Source of the DNA: Archangium lipolyticum
GTDB lineage: Bacteria > Myxococcota > Myxococcia > Myxococcales > Myxococcaceae
Assembly (NCBI RefSeq): GCF_024623785.1
Contig: NZ_JANKBZ010000003.1
Location: 62,001-126,000 of the forward strand
Length of the DNA: 64,000 bases
Direction of reading: 5' to 3'
Part shown: one piece after another, positions 50,923 through 58,830 of the stretch
Numbering within the stretch: the stretch's first letter is position 1
Layout: each line of letters begins with the position of its first letter
Position numbers and translations under genes: made by a program
Notes under the pieces: generated by a model
Databases searched by the model: none
What the model was told of the DNA's origin: nothing
Seen by the model: only the letters and a program-made list of their open reading frames with translations

Positions 50923-51882
50923 TCAGTGCCGCTGTGCCTTCGGGGGAGGCATCTCCTGAGCCCCGTACACCACCACGCGATCGCGCCCCTCGCGCTTGGC
51001 CTCGTAGAGAGCGGCATCGGCGGCCCTCAACAGGGACTCCGTGCTCTCCCGCGGGTTGGCGGTCGAGTGGTCGGCGATCCCCACGCTGACGCTCAGGCCG
51101 AAGGGCGCCGGCCGCCCGTCGCTTCGCGTCACCTTCACGGTGCGCAGTCCGGCGCGGATCCGCTCGGCGAAGACCGCCGCCTCGGCCGCCGTCTGATGGG
51201 GCAGCAGCGCGACGAACTCGTCGCCTCCGAAGCGGGCCGCGAAGTCCACCTCGCGCAGGTTGGTGCGCAGGTGGCTGGCCAGGGCGAGGATTGCCCGGTT
51301 GCCCACGTCATGCCCCATGCCGTCGTTGATGGCCTTGAGGTGGTCCAGGTCGATGACCACCACGGACATGGGGTACTGGTAGCGGTTGGAGCGCTTGAAC
51401 TCCTCGTCGAGCCGGATGGACAGGGCGCGGAAGTTGGCCAGGCCCGTGAGCGCGTCCGTCTGGGCGAGCACCTGCAGGCGCTGTTGCTGCTCGCTCTGGC
51501 GCAGGGCCCGGTCGATGCGGGCCATCAGCTCGCGGCCGCTCGCCGGCTTGTGGACGAAGTCCACGGCGCCCATCTCCAGGCACCGCTCCAGCGTGGCCTC
51601 GTCCGAGTCTCCGGTGAGGAAGATGACGGGGACGGACTCGGTCGCCTTGTCGTGCTGCAGCGACTCGAGAATGGTCAACCCGTCCTCGTGGTCGAGGAAG
51701 CGATCCAGGAGGACCAGATCCGGCTGGCGCTCCCGGGCGAGCACCAGGCCCGACTGGCCGTCGCTCGCGCCCAGCACGTCGAACTTGGCGGCGAGCAGCT
51801 CCACCAGGCTTTCCCGTGTGCCCGCGTCATCTTCCACGACCAGGATCAGTGCCCTGTCCCCGCGGCGGTCGTGCCGTTCCAT
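50923..51882 (-). CDS. Receiver-GGDEF response regulator (diguanylate cyclase)
   Basis: A 319-residue protein. Receiver domain first (VVEDDAGTRE, phospho-acceptor LVLLDRFLDHEDG, FLTGD, VHKPAS), then a linker helix (RIDRALRQSEQQQRLQVLA) and a GGDEF domain with intact active site RFGGDEF and an inhibitory RxxD site (REVD) five residues before it. It should make cyclic di-GMP when phosphorylated and be feedback-inhibited. ATG 51882 has GGAG 8 nt upstream; the frame runs to 52017 but the extension is not preferred. It is first in the operon with the FAD-REC gene. Confidence 0.93.
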   Translation of the reverse strand: MERHDRRGDRALILVVEDDAGTRESLVELLAAKFDVLGASDGQSGLVLARERQPDLVLLDRFLDHEDGLTILESLQHDKATESVPVIFLTGDSDEATLERCLEMGAVDFVHKPASGRELMARIDRALRQSEQQQRLQVLAQTDALTGLANFRALSIRLDEEFKRSNRYQYPMSVVVIDLDHLKAINDGMGHDVGNRAILALASHLRTNLREVDFAARFGGDEFVALLPHQTAAEAAVFAERIRAGLRTVKVTRSDGRPAPFGLSVSVGIADHSTANPRESTESLLRAADAALYEAKREGRDRVVVYGAQEMPPPKAQRH

Positions 51883-52242
51883 GATCCGCTCCACTTCCTG
51901 CGCCTGCCTCTCAATGGCAGGCCGAAAGTCTCGGGTGCCACGCCCGGAGGGATCTCCCTCCCGCCCGTCCGTCGCCGCCACCCAAGGGGAGCACCCCACG
52001 TCCTCCTCCTCCTTCACCCGAGACCCCCGGCTGCCAAGTCCGATGTCTCATCACACCGACCCGCTCTGGCGAGTGGTGTGGCCGACCCGAGGAGCAAGCG
52101 TCGTGCCCCTCTTCAAGTCCGGAGAGGCGGGAGTGATTCCAGGGACTTGCAGCACCCAACGCCTTGGAGGAGGCGCACCTACTAGGCAAGAGTTGCAGCG
52201 TTCCCGGGTATCGTGCCAGTAGGAATTCCTGGGACGGGTGGA
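51883..52242. other. 360-bp region without a convincing gene
   Basis: The diguanylate cyclase frame is open back to 52017 on the minus strand, but the codons look less constrained. The right part faces the 3' end of the TPR gene. No promoter with good spacing, repeat or RNA was recognised. Confidence 0.4.
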
Positions 52243-52989
52243 TCAGCGTCGGGGGCTGAACTGAAAGCGCCTGCCACCGCCACCGCCGATCATCTGGGGC
52301 GGAGGCGGCTCGAGGCCGAACTGCCACCACATGGGCTCGTAGGGCTTCATCTTCAGTTTCTTGTCATTCTGGAGGGCCGAGAGGCTGCTCTTCAGCTTCT
52401 CGTCGGAGGGGTTGGCCTCCACGCCGCGCCCCAGCACCCTGAGGGCCTCGTCCTTCTCCTTGTTCTGTACGAGGCACCAGGCGTAGACGGCCCACATCAG
52501 GGGCTCCTTCTTGCCGGAGGTGACGGCGGCCTCGAAGGACTTCTTCATGGCGGCGAAGTCCTTGCGCTGGAAGAAGAGGGCGCCCTCCATGGCCTTGGCC
52601 ATGTAGTTGCGCGGGCTGGCCTTGGACAGGTGCGCCTTGGCGCCGTCCAGATCCTTGGACATGTACTTCAGCATGCCAATCTGGGAGTGGATCTCCGCGC
52701 CCACGAGGAACTGCCACTTGTCGTAGACGAGCCCACCTTCGAGCATCTTGATGGACCGCTCGACACGCGCCTGGGCTTCCTTCTGGCTGGTGGGCTGCCC
52801 CTGGAGTTCCTTCTGGACGGAGGTCATGAGCGCCTGGAGCTTGTTGCCGATGCGGCGGCCGAGCCAGATGTAGGTTCCGACGAAGACGAGGGTACCCGGG
52901 ATGAGGCCCTGCCAGACCTTGAAGCCCGCGAACTTGGTCACCAGGGTGACGAGCAGACCCGCACCCAGGGCGATGAGAAGGTTGTACAT
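52243..52989 (-). CDS. Membrane-anchored TPR-like protein
   Basis: A 248-residue protein. Two N-terminal hydrophobic segments (LLIALGAGLLVTLVTKF; GTLVFVGTYIWL) anchor it, and the remainder is helical with TPR-like pairs (AHLSKASPRNYMAKAMEGALFF; PLMWAVYAWCLVQNKEKDEALRVL). The tail is Pro/Gly/Arg-rich. Probably a scaffold at the inner membrane; function unknown. It converges with no gene and precedes tRNA-Leu on the opposite strand. Confidence 0.75.
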   Translation of the reverse strand: MYNLLIALGAGLLVTLVTKFAGFKVWQGLIPGTLVFVGTYIWLGRRIGNKLQALMTSVQKELQGQPTSQKEAQARVERSIKMLEGGLVYDKWQFLVGAEIHSQIGMLKYMSKDLDGAKAHLSKASPRNYMAKAMEGALFFQRKDFAAMKKSFEAAVTSGKKEPLMWAVYAWCLVQNKEKDEALRVLGRGVEANPSDEKLKSSLSALQNDKKLKMKPYEPMWWQFGLEPPPPQMIGGGGGRRFQFSPRR

Positions 52990-53082
52990 GGCGCCCGTTT
53001 AGCGATCGTTGGGGGGGACCGCAATCTTCGGATGCGTCCGGGCGGACATCGAGGTATACGTCTGCTCGTTCCAACCCCAAGG

Positions 53083-53168
53083 GGCCCTCTGTCGAAATTG
53101 GTAGACGAGGCGGACTCAAAATCCGCTGCGGCTGACCCCGCGTCCCGGTTCGAGTCCGGGGAGGGCCA
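53083..53168 (+). tRNA. tRNA-Leu (anticodon CAA)
   Basis: An 86-nt tRNA with long variable arm. Acceptor stem GGCCCTC / GAGGGCC pairs perfectly, discriminator A at 53168. The anticodon loop CTCAAAA places CAA at 53117-53119, and the T-arm contains GGTTCGAGTCC. CCA is not encoded. Confidence 0.96.
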
Positions 53169-53240
53169 ATCCGGGGAGTACCCGCCCGCTGGGCACTCCC
53201 GCGGGCAGTACGACTCCGGAGTGCCGGGTGGGAGGACGCG

Positions 53241-53891
53241 ATGAAGGTTCTGCTGGTGGAAGATGACGCCAGTCTCCGCGAGGGGATGGTCGAGCTCATC
53301 TCCGAGCAGGCCCCGGTGCGTGAAGCGGGCAGCGTGACCCAGGCGCTGGGCGCGTTGCGCGAGGAGACCTTTTCCCTGGTGGTCACGGATCTGCGCATCG
53401 GTGAGACGGGGGAGGGAGGGCGCATCATCCTGGAGGCGGCGCGTCAGCGGCTGCAGCCGGTGGCCATCGTCAGCGCGGCGACGGCCGAGGAGGTGGTGCG
53501 GGTGATGAGGCCCCACGAGCCGGACGCGGTGGTGCCCAAGCCGTTCCAGATCGACGACATGCTGGGGTTGGTGGAGCGCTTCCTCTCGCTCAGGAGCGAG
53601 GTGGAGCGGCTGGTGGGGCAGGCGGCGCCCGAGGGGGCGTGGAAGGAGGCGGCCGCCGGTGTCCAGGCGGTCGAGGAGCCGGGCGGGCGGTTGTGGGTGC
53701 GGATGGAGGCGGGGACGAGCCTGCCCCGGCCGCTGCACCGGGGCCGCTCGGGCATGGTGGTGCTGGAGGGCTCGCTCGAGGTGGACGGCGAGCGCCGGGA
53801 GCGGCACCAATATCTCTATCTGTCGGCCGGACCGCGCGAAGTGCGGACTCGCGAGGGGTGTCTGGCCGTCTCGCTGGCGCTCCGCGGGTAG
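53241..53891 (+). CDS. Receiver domain protein with cupin-like C-terminus
   Basis: A 216-residue protein. Residues 1-118 are a receiver domain (LLVEDDASLREG, phospho-acceptor LVVTDLRIG, VSAAT switch, PKPFQ lysine). Residues about 140-216 are a small beta-rich domain (RPLHRGRSGMVVLEGSLEV, ERRERHQYLYLSAGPREV) that resembles a cupin. No DNA-binding domain is present. It lies 22 bp upstream of the methyltransferase gene and may be co-transcribed with it. The REC part is firm; the cupin reading is by pattern. Confidence 0.83.
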   Translation: MKVLLVEDDASLREGMVELISEQAPVREAGSVTQALGALREETFSLVVTDLRIGETGEGGRIILEAARQRLQPVAIVSAATAEEVVRVMRPHEPDAVVPKPFQIDDMLGLVERFLSLRSEVERLVGQAAPEGAWKEAAAGVQAVEEPGGRLWVRMEAGTSLPRPLHRGRSGMVVLEGSLEVDGERRERHQYLYLSAGPREVRTREGCLAVSLALRG

Positions 53892-53913
53892 CGGGGCGCG
53901 GATCGTTCGAGCT

Positions 53914-55281
53914 TTGAGCACACTCTGGCCCACGAGCTTCCTGGATGAGGAGCGTCTGGGGCGGCCGTCGCGACGTGCGGCGACGGCGGCCCTGGAGGCG
54001 CACCTGTCGGTGTTGAAGGGCGAACCCCTGAAGCTGGCGCTGGCCAATGCGTTGAAGGACGCGGGCAGCCTGGGCGGTCAGGAGCGGCGCTTCACGGCCC
54101 TGGCGGTGCGGGAGATGTCCCGGCACCAGCGGCTGTTGGATCTGGCGGCGCGCACGTTGGGGCACCCCCCGAGCAAGATCGGCTTGTTGGAGGATCAGAC
54201 GCTGGTGCGCTACGCGCTCTGGCGCCGGCTCTTCTGTGGCGAGGGCTGGGCGCGCATCGGCCCCGAGGTGAAGCTGCCCGGCCCGGTGCGTCCGCGCACC
54301 ATCAAGGATGATCTGCTGCGTCAGGTGGCGGAGTCGCCGCTGCCGGAGCCGCCGGTGCCCGAGTCCGTCCCCGAGCGCCTGGCGACGCGCTACTCCTTCC
54401 CCAACTGGCTGGTGCTGCGGCTGGCCGAGCTGCACCCGGAGCCGGTGCTGGAGGCGATGCTGGCGGCGCTGGACGAGGAGCCGGCGCTGCACTTCCGCGC
54501 GAGGCCCTCGGGGACGCGGGCCGAGGTGCTGGCGCGGCTGTCCGAGGAGGGCGTGGCGGCGGAGCCGGTGGCGGTGGCGCTGGACGCGGTGCGCATCGCC
54601 GAGGCGAGCCATCGCGTCTTCGAGACGCGGGTGATGAAGGAGGGCCGGTTGCAGGTGCAGGACGTGGGCAGCCAGCTCATCGTCGAGGCGTGCCGTCCCC
54701 TGGAGGGCTCGCTGTCGGGGCGGACGGTGGCGGACATGTGCGCGGGGGCGGGCGGGAAGACGCTCGCGCTGGCGGACGAGGTGGGGGCGAAGGGGCGGGT
54801 GCTGGCGGGAGACCGCTCGCGCCGGCGGCTGGCGCAGGCCCGTGAGCGGGCGAGGGAGCTGTCGCTGCGGCACGTGTCCTTCCCGCACCCGCTGCCGCTG
54901 GAGCAGGCGGACGTGGTGCTGGTGGACGCGCCGTGCAGCGGGACGGGCTCGCTGGCGCGGGAGCCGGATCAGAAGTGGAAGCTGTCGGCGAAGGCGGTGG
55001 CGGAGTTCCACGACACGCAGCTGGGGCTGCTGGAGGAGCTGGCACCCCAGGTGAGGCAGGGAGCACTGGTGGTGTACGCCACGTGCTCGCTGCTGCCCGA
55101 GGAGAACGACGCGGTGGTGCGCGACTTCCTCGCGAAGGTGCCCGGCTTCACGGTGGAGCCCCTCGCGCCCCTCTTCGGCGCCGAGCGGGCGGCGGTGCTG
55201 TGCGATGGCCCCTTCCTGAGGGCCCTGCCTCCGCGGGTGCCCGGGGGTGGCTTCTTCGCCGCCCGGCTGCGCAAGGGGTAG
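53914..55281 (+). CDS. RsmB/NOP-type RNA (cytosine-5) methyltransferase
   Basis: A 455-residue enzyme that transfers a methyl group from SAM to C5 of cytosine in RNA, probably 16S rRNA. An N-terminal helical, NusB-like region (LALANALKDAGSLGGQERRF) precedes the Rossmann domain: motif I DMCAGAGGKTLAL, motif IV DAPCSGTGSLAREPD with Cys341, and motif VI YATCSLLPEEN with Cys391, the catalytic cysteine. TTG at 53914 is the only start near the conserved N-terminus; its ribosome site is poor. The frame reaches back to 53659 but that part is REC-cupin shadow. Confidence 0.92.
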   Translation: MSTLWPTSFLDEERLGRPSRRAATAALEAHLSVLKGEPLKLALANALKDAGSLGGQERRFTALAVREMSRHQRLLDLAARTLGHPPSKIGLLEDQTLVRYALWRRLFCGEGWARIGPEVKLPGPVRPRTIKDDLLRQVAESPLPEPPVPESVPERLATRYSFPNWLVLRLAELHPEPVLEAMLAALDEEPALHFRARPSGTRAEVLARLSEEGVAAEPVAVALDAVRIAEASHRVFETRVMKEGRLQVQDVGSQLIVEACRPLEGSLSGRTVADMCAGAGGKTLALADEVGAKGRVLAGDRSRRRLAQARERARELSLRHVSFPHPLPLEQADVVLVDAPCSGTGSLAREPDQKWKLSAKAVAEFHDTQLGLLEELAPQVRQGALVVYATCSLLPEENDAVVRDFLAKVPGFTVEPLAPLFGAERAAVLCDGPFLRALPPRVPGGGFFAARLRKG

Positions 55282-55287
55282 GCGGGG

Positions 55288-55317
55288 TTGACAGTGCCCG
55301 CGGGCGCACGCTACGCA
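55288..55317 (+). promoter_or_regulatory. Candidate promoter for the coiled-coil protein
   Basis: TTGACA and TACGCA are 18 bp apart, directly after the methyltransferase stop. The -35 is perfect; the -10 is weak. Confidence 0.42.
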
Positions 55318-55351
55318 GGAAAGCAGTCCTCTTTCCGAGAGGTTGCACCCG

Positions 55352-55750
55352 GTGGCAGCCGACCCGAAGCAGTCCGAGACCCTCCGTCAGCTCCAGGAGG
55401 CGTTCCAGTCCGCCCAGTCGCAGATGGCCGAGCTCCGCGAGCAGGTGGAGAAGCATTCCGAGCTGGCTCGAGCGAAGACGCAGAGCGACTTCATCCAGAA
55501 GGAGAAGGATCGCGCGCTGCGCCAGCTGGGCGAGTCGGTCTTCAAGCAGGTGCAGAAGGGGAAGCTGCAGCTGCCCGAGGGCTTTGGCCCCCTCCTGAAG
55601 GCCGTGGAGCACGCGCAGAAGAAGGCCGAGGCCCATGCCCGGGAGATCAGCGACCTCCTCAAGGAAGGAGAGGAGGCGGCCCAGCGGCTGAACGAAAAAA
55701 AAGCGGGGCCGACGAATTCAGGAGTAGCGTCCCGCAAGAAGCCGTTGTAG
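55352..55750 (+). CDS. Small coiled-coil protein
   Basis: A 132-residue basic, wholly helical protein. GTG 55352 is chosen because GAGAGG precedes it by 9 nt. The heptad pattern is continuous (LRQLQEAFQSAQSQMAELRE; ISDLLKEGEEAAQRL) and suggests a dimeric coiled coil. The tail is Lys-rich. No family recognised. It is followed by the tRNA-Ala pair. Confidence 0.65.
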   Translation: MAADPKQSETLRQLQEAFQSAQSQMAELREQVEKHSELARAKTQSDFIQKEKDRALRQLGESVFKQVQKGKLQLPEGFGPLLKAVEHAQKKAEAHAREISDLLKEGEEAAQRLNEKKAGPTNSGVASRKKPL

Positions 55751-55804
55751 AAGGGCGCCGCTTTTGACGGACGGCAGCCACTGCCCAGGTGGTTGCGAGG
55801 TTTC

Positions 55805-55877
<73 letters not shown>

Positions 55878-55889
55878 CAGTCGAAAAAA

Positions 55890-55924
55890 GAGGCCCGTCA
55901 GGATCGCTGACGGGCCTCGTCTTT
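55890..55924 (+). terminator. Intrinsic terminator after the first tRNA-Ala
   Basis: A 12-bp stem GAGGCCCGTCAG / CTGACGGGCCTC (loop GATCG) is followed by GTCTTT. An A-run before the stem may let it also work on the other strand. Confidence 0.75.
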
Positions 55925-55949
55925 CACCCTCGAAGACACAAGTGAATAT

Positions 55950-56022
<73 letters not shown>

Positions 56023-56030
56023 CAATGAAG

Positions 56031-56070
56031 AAGGCCCGTCAGGTTCACTCCTGACGGGCCTTTTCATTTT
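56031..56070 (+). terminator. Intrinsic terminator after the second tRNA-Ala
   Basis: A 13-bp stem AAGGCCCGTCAGG / CCTGACGGGCCTT (loop TTCACT) leads into TTCATTTT. Confidence 0.82.
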
Positions 56071-56227
56071 CCCCATCTGGTGCGCGTCGGCTTCGCCCTC
56101 TCGGCTGATGCCCGTGCGGATGGCCCTGGCGTCGACGGAAGAGGGCCGTGCTCGGGCCGCGAGGCGTCAGGGGTACCCGGAGCCACCCGATGGGGCTCAC
56201 GAGGCACCAGGGGCCTCGCGGAAGCGG

Positions 56228-57394
56228 CTAGGCCTCGCGGATCATCAGCATCTGCAGCAGATCGCGCAGCATCTGCTTGAGACCCCCGGCCTCGGGCAGG
56301 GTGTTGAGGATGCGCGCGGCGGCGTTGGTGGAGCGCTCGATGAGGCGCTCGGTGGCGGAACGGCCCCCGTGCTGCTCCACCAGCTCCCGGGCGCGCTGCA
56401 GCATCATCTCGTCCTTGGGGCCGGGGATGCACAGCGTCTCCAGCTCCTGACGGGCCTCGGGCGTCGCGCGGAGGTAGGCGGCCAGCAGCGGGAAGGTGCG
56501 CTTGCCCTGCGCCAGGTCCGAGTCGGTCGGCTTGCCCACCACGGAGGACTGCCCGTAGAGACCGAGGAGGTCGTCACGAAGCTGGTAGGCGGTTCCCACG
56601 TAGCGGCCAAAGCGCTCCAGCTTGTTGATCAGCTCCGGATCGGAGCCGGCCAGCATGGCGCCGCACACGAGCGGCGCGGTGAAGCCGTACAGCGCCGTCT
56701 TCAGGTAGGCCACGCGCAGCGCGTGGTAGATGGACAGCTCGGCCAGCGGTTGGTGCGGCAGCCGGATGTCCATGTACTGCCCGGCCGCGGTGTAGCGGCA
56801 CACCTTGAGGAAGTAGCGCGTGGCCACGTCCGCGTCCGGCAGGTTGCAGCCCAGCATCACCTCCAGCGAACGGCCGTAGAGGTGGTCACCGATCACGATC
56901 GCCAGGTTCTCGCCGAGCCGCCCCTCGCCGAGCATCTTGTGGAGCGCGGCACCCCCGCGCCGCGTGTCCGCCTGATCCGCCACATCGTCGTGGATCAGCA
57001 TGAACGTGTGCAGCAGCTCCGTGGCCGCCGCGAACCGCCACAACCCCGAGGGAGCCCGCGTGTCGCCCCGCCCCAGGGCGTACCCCACGAGCACCAGGCC
57101 CGGTCGGATGCGTTTGGAGGGACGCAGACTGTAGCTGCGCACCTGCTCCAGCACCTTGTTCCAGGACGTGTCGAGGTGCCTCTCATCCTCGAGCTCGAGG
57201 ATCTGATGCAGCACCACCTGCGTCTGGTACTGCACCGTCTTCGCCCAGGACACGAAGTCCAGGGGGGACGAAGACTGTTCTGCCGCCGGAGTCCCGGCCG
57301 GTGAGGGCTTCCGCTCTTTCATGACGGGGTTCTGCGCACCCGAGGCTCCGCGCGTCGGCATCGTATCCTGCACTGCGGCAACCAACGTCAGCAT
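56228..57394 (-). CDS. Polyprenyl diphosphate synthase
   Basis: A 388-residue trans-prenyltransferase that condenses isopentenyl diphosphate onto an allylic primer. The first Asp-rich motif is HDDVADQADTRRG, the second YQLRDDLLGLYG, with GKPTDSDLAQGKRTFPL downstream; the first Arg-rich site follows KRIRPGLVLVG. ATG 57394 has GGAGG 7 nt upstream. A 60-residue Pro/Ser-rich N-terminus is longer than usual. The chain length of the product cannot be read from the sequence. A promoter lies at 57463-57491. Confidence 0.93.
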   Translation of the reverse strand: MLTLVAAVQDTMPTRGASGAQNPVMKERKPSPAGTPAAEQSSSPLDFVSWAKTVQYQTQVVLHQILELEDERHLDTSWNKVLEQVRSYSLRPSKRIRPGLVLVGYALGRGDTRAPSGLWRFAAATELLHTFMLIHDDVADQADTRRGGAALHKMLGEGRLGENLAIVIGDHLYGRSLEVMLGCNLPDADVATRYFLKVCRYTAAGQYMDIRLPHQPLAELSIYHALRVAYLKTALYGFTAPLVCGAMLAGSDPELINKLERFGRYVGTAYQLRDDLLGLYGQSSVVGKPTDSDLAQGKRTFPLLAAYLRATPEARQELETLCIPGPKDEMMLQRARELVEQHGGRSATERLIERSTNAAARILNTLPEAGGLKQMLRDLLQMLMIREA

Positions 57395-57462
57395 GGCGGA
57401 CCTCCGGGGCTGGGCGGCTTGGGGGGGGTCGGTCAAGCCCCATCGCTGATTCTATTGCGATT

Positions 57463-57491
57463 TTAATAGCAGAAAATTTTTATACAGGCAA
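57463..57491 (-). promoter_or_regulatory. Sigma-70-type promoter for the polyprenyl synthase
   Basis: On the minus strand TTGCCT and TATTAA are separated by 17 bp in a very AT-rich tract. Confidence 0.55.
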
Positions 57492-57567
57492 ATGGCTTTT
57501 AGAGAGAGAAATACTGCCGTCACTGCACAGAAGGAAGGGCCTCCGAGGGAAAAAGATGTAACGGGTC

Positions 57568-57657
57568 ATGAACTACCCATATGGCTTTTTTGACCCGCCT
57601 GCATGTTTTCCATCGGCAATGAAAAAGCGGCCGATCCCGAGGGAAAACGGCCGCTGA
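57568..57657 (+). CDS. 29-codon frame in an AT-rich intergenic island
   Basis: The frame encodes MNYPYGFFDPPACFPSAM then KKRPIPRENGR and stops at 57655. A TATACA -10-like hexamer lies at 57481-57486. A hairpin, CCACGCA / TGTGTGG followed by TTTTG at about 57662-57683, could end a short + strand transcript. An inverted repeat CGGGTCA (57562-57568) / TGACCCG (57591-57597) overlaps the start. The ribosome site (GAGGGA) is too far away, so a small RNA is as likely as a peptide. Confidence 0.25.
   Translation: MNYPYGFFDPPACFPSAMKKRPIPRENGR
57622..57654 (-). terminator. Intrinsic terminator after the aldolase gene
   Basis: On the minus strand the stem GCGGCCG / CGGCCGC (14-nt loop) is followed by TTTTT, 36 bp beyond the aldolase stop codon. 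Confidence 0.75.
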
Positions 57658-57689
57658 AACCCCACGCACGAGTGTGTGGTTTTGTGTAG

Positions 57690-58613
57690 TTATTTGGCGT
57701 TCTTGAAAATGTTCATCACGTCCTTCAGCAGCTTCACGGACTCATCGTGCGGCCGCTGGAAGGCATTACGGCCCATGATGGAGCCGAAACCGCCGCCGGC
57801 GGCGATCTGACGGATCTCCTCGAGCAGGGCCTCGGTCGTCTTGTTCTCGCCACCGGAGAAGATCACGATGCGCTTTCCGTTGAAGGCGGATTTCACGACA
57901 TCGCGGATCCGCTCCTCCATGGTCTTGGTGGGGATCTTGTACGTCTCGTAGACCTTCTTGGCCTCGGGCTGCTCCAGGAAGTCCTTGGGCGGCTTGACCT
58001 TGATGACGTGGGCGCCGAGCTGGGCGCTGATCTGCGCCGCGTAGGAGATCACGTCGATGGCCTGCTCGCCTTCCTTGGAGATGCTACCGCGCGGGTAGGC
58101 CCACAGGACCGTGGGAAGGCCGTACTCCTTGGCCTCGGCGATCAGCTCGCGCAGGGCCTGGTACTGCTCGTTGCGGGCGCCGGAGCCCGGGTAGATGGTG
58201 TAGCCGATGGCCGAGCAGCCCAGGCGCACCGCGTCCTTCACGGAGCCCGTCACGGCGGACATGGGGTGCTCGGGCTTGCCCAGGGTGTCCGAGTTGTTGA
58301 GCTTGAGGATCAGCGGGATCTCACCCAGGTACTTGCCGGCCACGGCCTCCAGGAAGCCCAGGGGCGCGGCGTAGGCATTGCAGCCCGTCTCGATGGCCAG
58401 CTGGATGTGGTAGTCCGGATCATATCCGGCGGGGTTGGGGGCGAAGGAACGAGCCGGGCCGTGCTCGAAGCCCTGATCCACCGGGAGGATCACCATCTTG
58501 CCAGTGCCGGCGAGGGTGCCGGTGTTGAGCAGGCGGGCCAGGTTGGTCAGCGTGCCCGGAGTGTCGGACGGGTACCACGAGAGGATCTGCTTGACGCGAT
58601 CGGTATAAGCCAT
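57690..58613 (-). CDS. fbaB: Class I fructose-bisphosphate aldolase (DhnA/FbaB type)
   Basis: A 307-residue Schiff-base aldolase that splits fructose 1,6-bisphosphate into two trioses; it serves glycolysis and gluconeogenesis. The archaeal-type markers are VDQGFEHGPARSF, LKLNNSD, AIGYTIYPGS and the Lys-containing HVIKVKPP, a probable active-site strand, with the phosphate loop FSGGENK. GAGGAG precedes the ATG. It has its own promoter (58661-58689) and terminator (57622-57654), so is monocistronic. Confidence 0.93.
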   Translation of the reverse strand: MAYTDRVKQILSWYPSDTPGTLTNLARLLNTGTLAGTGKMVILPVDQGFEHGPARSFAPNPAGYDPDYHIQLAIETGCNAYAAPLGFLEAVAGKYLGEIPLILKLNNSDTLGKPEHPMSAVTGSVKDAVRLGCSAIGYTIYPGSGARNEQYQALRELIAEAKEYGLPTVLWAYPRGSISKEGEQAIDVISYAAQISAQLGAHVIKVKPPKDFLEQPEAKKVYETYKIPTKTMEERIRDVVKSAFNGKRIVIFSGGENKTTEALLEEIRQIAAGGGFGSIMGRNAFQRPHDESVKLLKDVMNIFKNAK

Positions 58614-58660
58614 ATGGCTCCTCGATGGGGGGCGGGAGGCCCCTTGACTTGGCGGCGCGG

Positions 58661-58689
58661 ATTCTGCCCATGCGGCGGCCCAGGACCAA
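58661..58689 (-). promoter_or_regulatory. Sigma-70-type promoter for the aldolase
   Basis: On the minus strand TTGGTC and CAGAAT are separated by 17 bp; the -10 is about 50 bp before the start codon. Confidence 0.55.
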
Positions 58690-58830
58690 GCAGATCATGC
58701 GACTCTTCGTCGCGGCGCGAACGCTCGGGCGAAGGAGGGATTCACGATCCCGATGACGGGAGCGTCACGAAGGTGGATGCTGCGCCGCTCGAAAACGCCC
58801 CGCCGGGAGTGGGGCCCTGGGAGATGGCGA

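Noticed and set aside
49192-52185. A 997-codon + strand frame
   Set aside because: It is antisense to the FAD-REC and GGDEF genes and has no recognisable domain.
52182-52195. Sigma-54-like GGCAAGAGTTGCA
   Set aside because: The GG and GC elements are 8 rather than 10 bases apart and no gene begins downstream on that strand.
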